Below are positions 63,301 through 64,000 of a DNA stretch of 64,000 nucleotides, in pieces (within the stretch, counting starts at the first letter, position 1; every line of letters begins with the position of its first letter). The notes beneath the pieces were generated by a model, which saw nothing but the letters and a program-made list of their open reading frames with translations, was not told the origin of the DNA and searched no databases. The position numbers and the translations under genes were made by a program. The DNA lies in NCBI GenBank assembly GCA_013398175.1, contig VZRZ01002338.1:1384163-1448162 (forward strand), read 5' to 3'. Source of the DNA: Climacteris rufus. Its lineage: Eukaryota > Chordata > Aves > Passeriformes > Climacteridae.

Positions 63301-64000
63301 GTGCATATTCCATATTTATCGCTTTTCAGTACATTAGAGCATTTAGTACTTTGGAAGGCACTCATCCAAACAGAGCTCCATGTAAATGCACTGTGTACAA
63401 GCCAAGAAAGAACAGCTCCAGGCTGATAGAAACCTCAGAAGTATGTTAAATCATAGTACTCAACTGTTCCTCATTAGAACACTCCTCATTTCCTTTTTTT
63501 TTTCCCTTCCACTTAAAAAAAAATAATTTTTCCTCAAAGCCGCTTACTTCGATCCTGCACTCTAGGAGCATATTATGAATATTCAGATTGGAAATAGAGC
63601 ACCATCTAATAACGTGGAACACAAAGGAACCCTGAAATGTATTCAGCCTCTTATTTACATTGTTATGAGAGATATTGCATTATCAAACAATGGCTCCATT
63701 CCACACTGTATCTGTTACCCCTTGCATTAAGGCTCCTTGGGAACTTATTATTGATGACAAAAATGCATCTAATGAGAGACTGCAGAGTTACTAAATGTAT
63801 AGGTAAGCTATATTGCCTATAAGAAAGATAGCCCTAAAGGAAAAAACATCAAAGCCTGAGAGCTGATTTGTTCAGAAGTGCAACTGAAATGGGAAGAAAA
63901 GCAAACTTGGGGACCTTCCCATCATCGCACACAATGATGTCATTAAGGTACATTAATCTCAAGAAAGATACATATAGGGAAACTAAAATATGACCCTCGG
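63301..64000. other. Non-coding end of window
   Basis: No gene was recognised. A run of T and a run of A lie at about 63492-63522. The segment at about 63545-63800 has CNE-like texture. Confidence 0.5.
63545..63800. promoter_or_regulatory. Possible conserved non-coding element
   Basis: Repeat-free block containing AGCATATTATGAATATTC (imperfect palindrome) near 63568, CpG-bearing TTACTTCGATCC, and TAATAACGTGG. The texture resembles an enhancer; conservation was not tested. Confidence 0.25.

Noticed and set aside
63192..63449. Val/Cys-repeat and Thr/His-repeat frames
   Set aside because: Translations of the (TG)n microsatellite.
1..64000. tRNA, rRNA, snRNA, known microRNA, CRISPR arrays, phage or bacterial operons
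   Set aside because: No cloverleaf with promoter boxes, no known mature microRNA sequence and no regularly spaced repeat array was seen on reading; the sequence is vertebrate nuclear DNA. A weak RNA gene could have been missed without a covariance-model search.

Overview
The window looks like vertebrate nuclear DNA, most likely from a bird and possibly a songbird. It is AT-rich and interspersed repeats are sparse. The two retroposon fragments I can recognise are 3' ends of CR1 LINEs, the characteristic avian/reptilian LINE. One block of about 1.15 kb resembles a long terminal repeat (LTR) family that I know from passerine genomes and transcripts. The call rests on those repeats; no gene here identifies the species. 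There is no bacterial-style gene organisation, and nearly every open frame is short and non-conserved in appearance, as expected of intron or intergenic DNA.

Layout. About 1-8.6 kb is non-coding, with one short coding-looking frame near 2.9-3.1 kb. About 8.7-9.6 kb is a dense AT-rich block that resembles a conserved non-coding element (CNE). About 9.6-24.4 kb is mostly plain sequence with a GC-richer patch at 11.1-11.4 kb, a coding-looking frame on the minus strand at 14.65-14.95 kb, a 24-bp palindrome at 15.5 kb, a (CTG)8 run at 17.6 kb and several homopolymer tracts. About 24.4-25.1 kb is the strongest enhancer-like block. About 25-35.6 kb is plain apart from a 22-bp tandem duplication at 28.5 kb. 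A probable solo endogenous-retrovirus LTR lies at 35.66-36.81 kb. Another CNE-like block lies at 39.6-39.9 kb. A CR1 tail with an adjoining perfect 30-bp tandem duplication lies at 46.06-46.30 kb, and a second, oppositely oriented CR1 tail at 51.2 kb. CNE-like blocks also occur near 10.9, 49.3-49.7, 59.2, 61.4 and 63.6 kb. Compound microsatellites sit at 61.6 and 63.2 kb.

No protein-coding gene can be named. Three frames (2.9 kb plus, 14.8 kb minus, 50.4 kb plus) are listed as low-confidence exon candidates because their codon content or a splice signal makes them less random than the rest. The most economical reading is a large intron or gene desert with scattered regulatory elements. I found no convincing new biological system. 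The items most worth testing are the three exon candidates, the CNE-like blocks, the LTR and the tandem duplication beside the CR1 tail.
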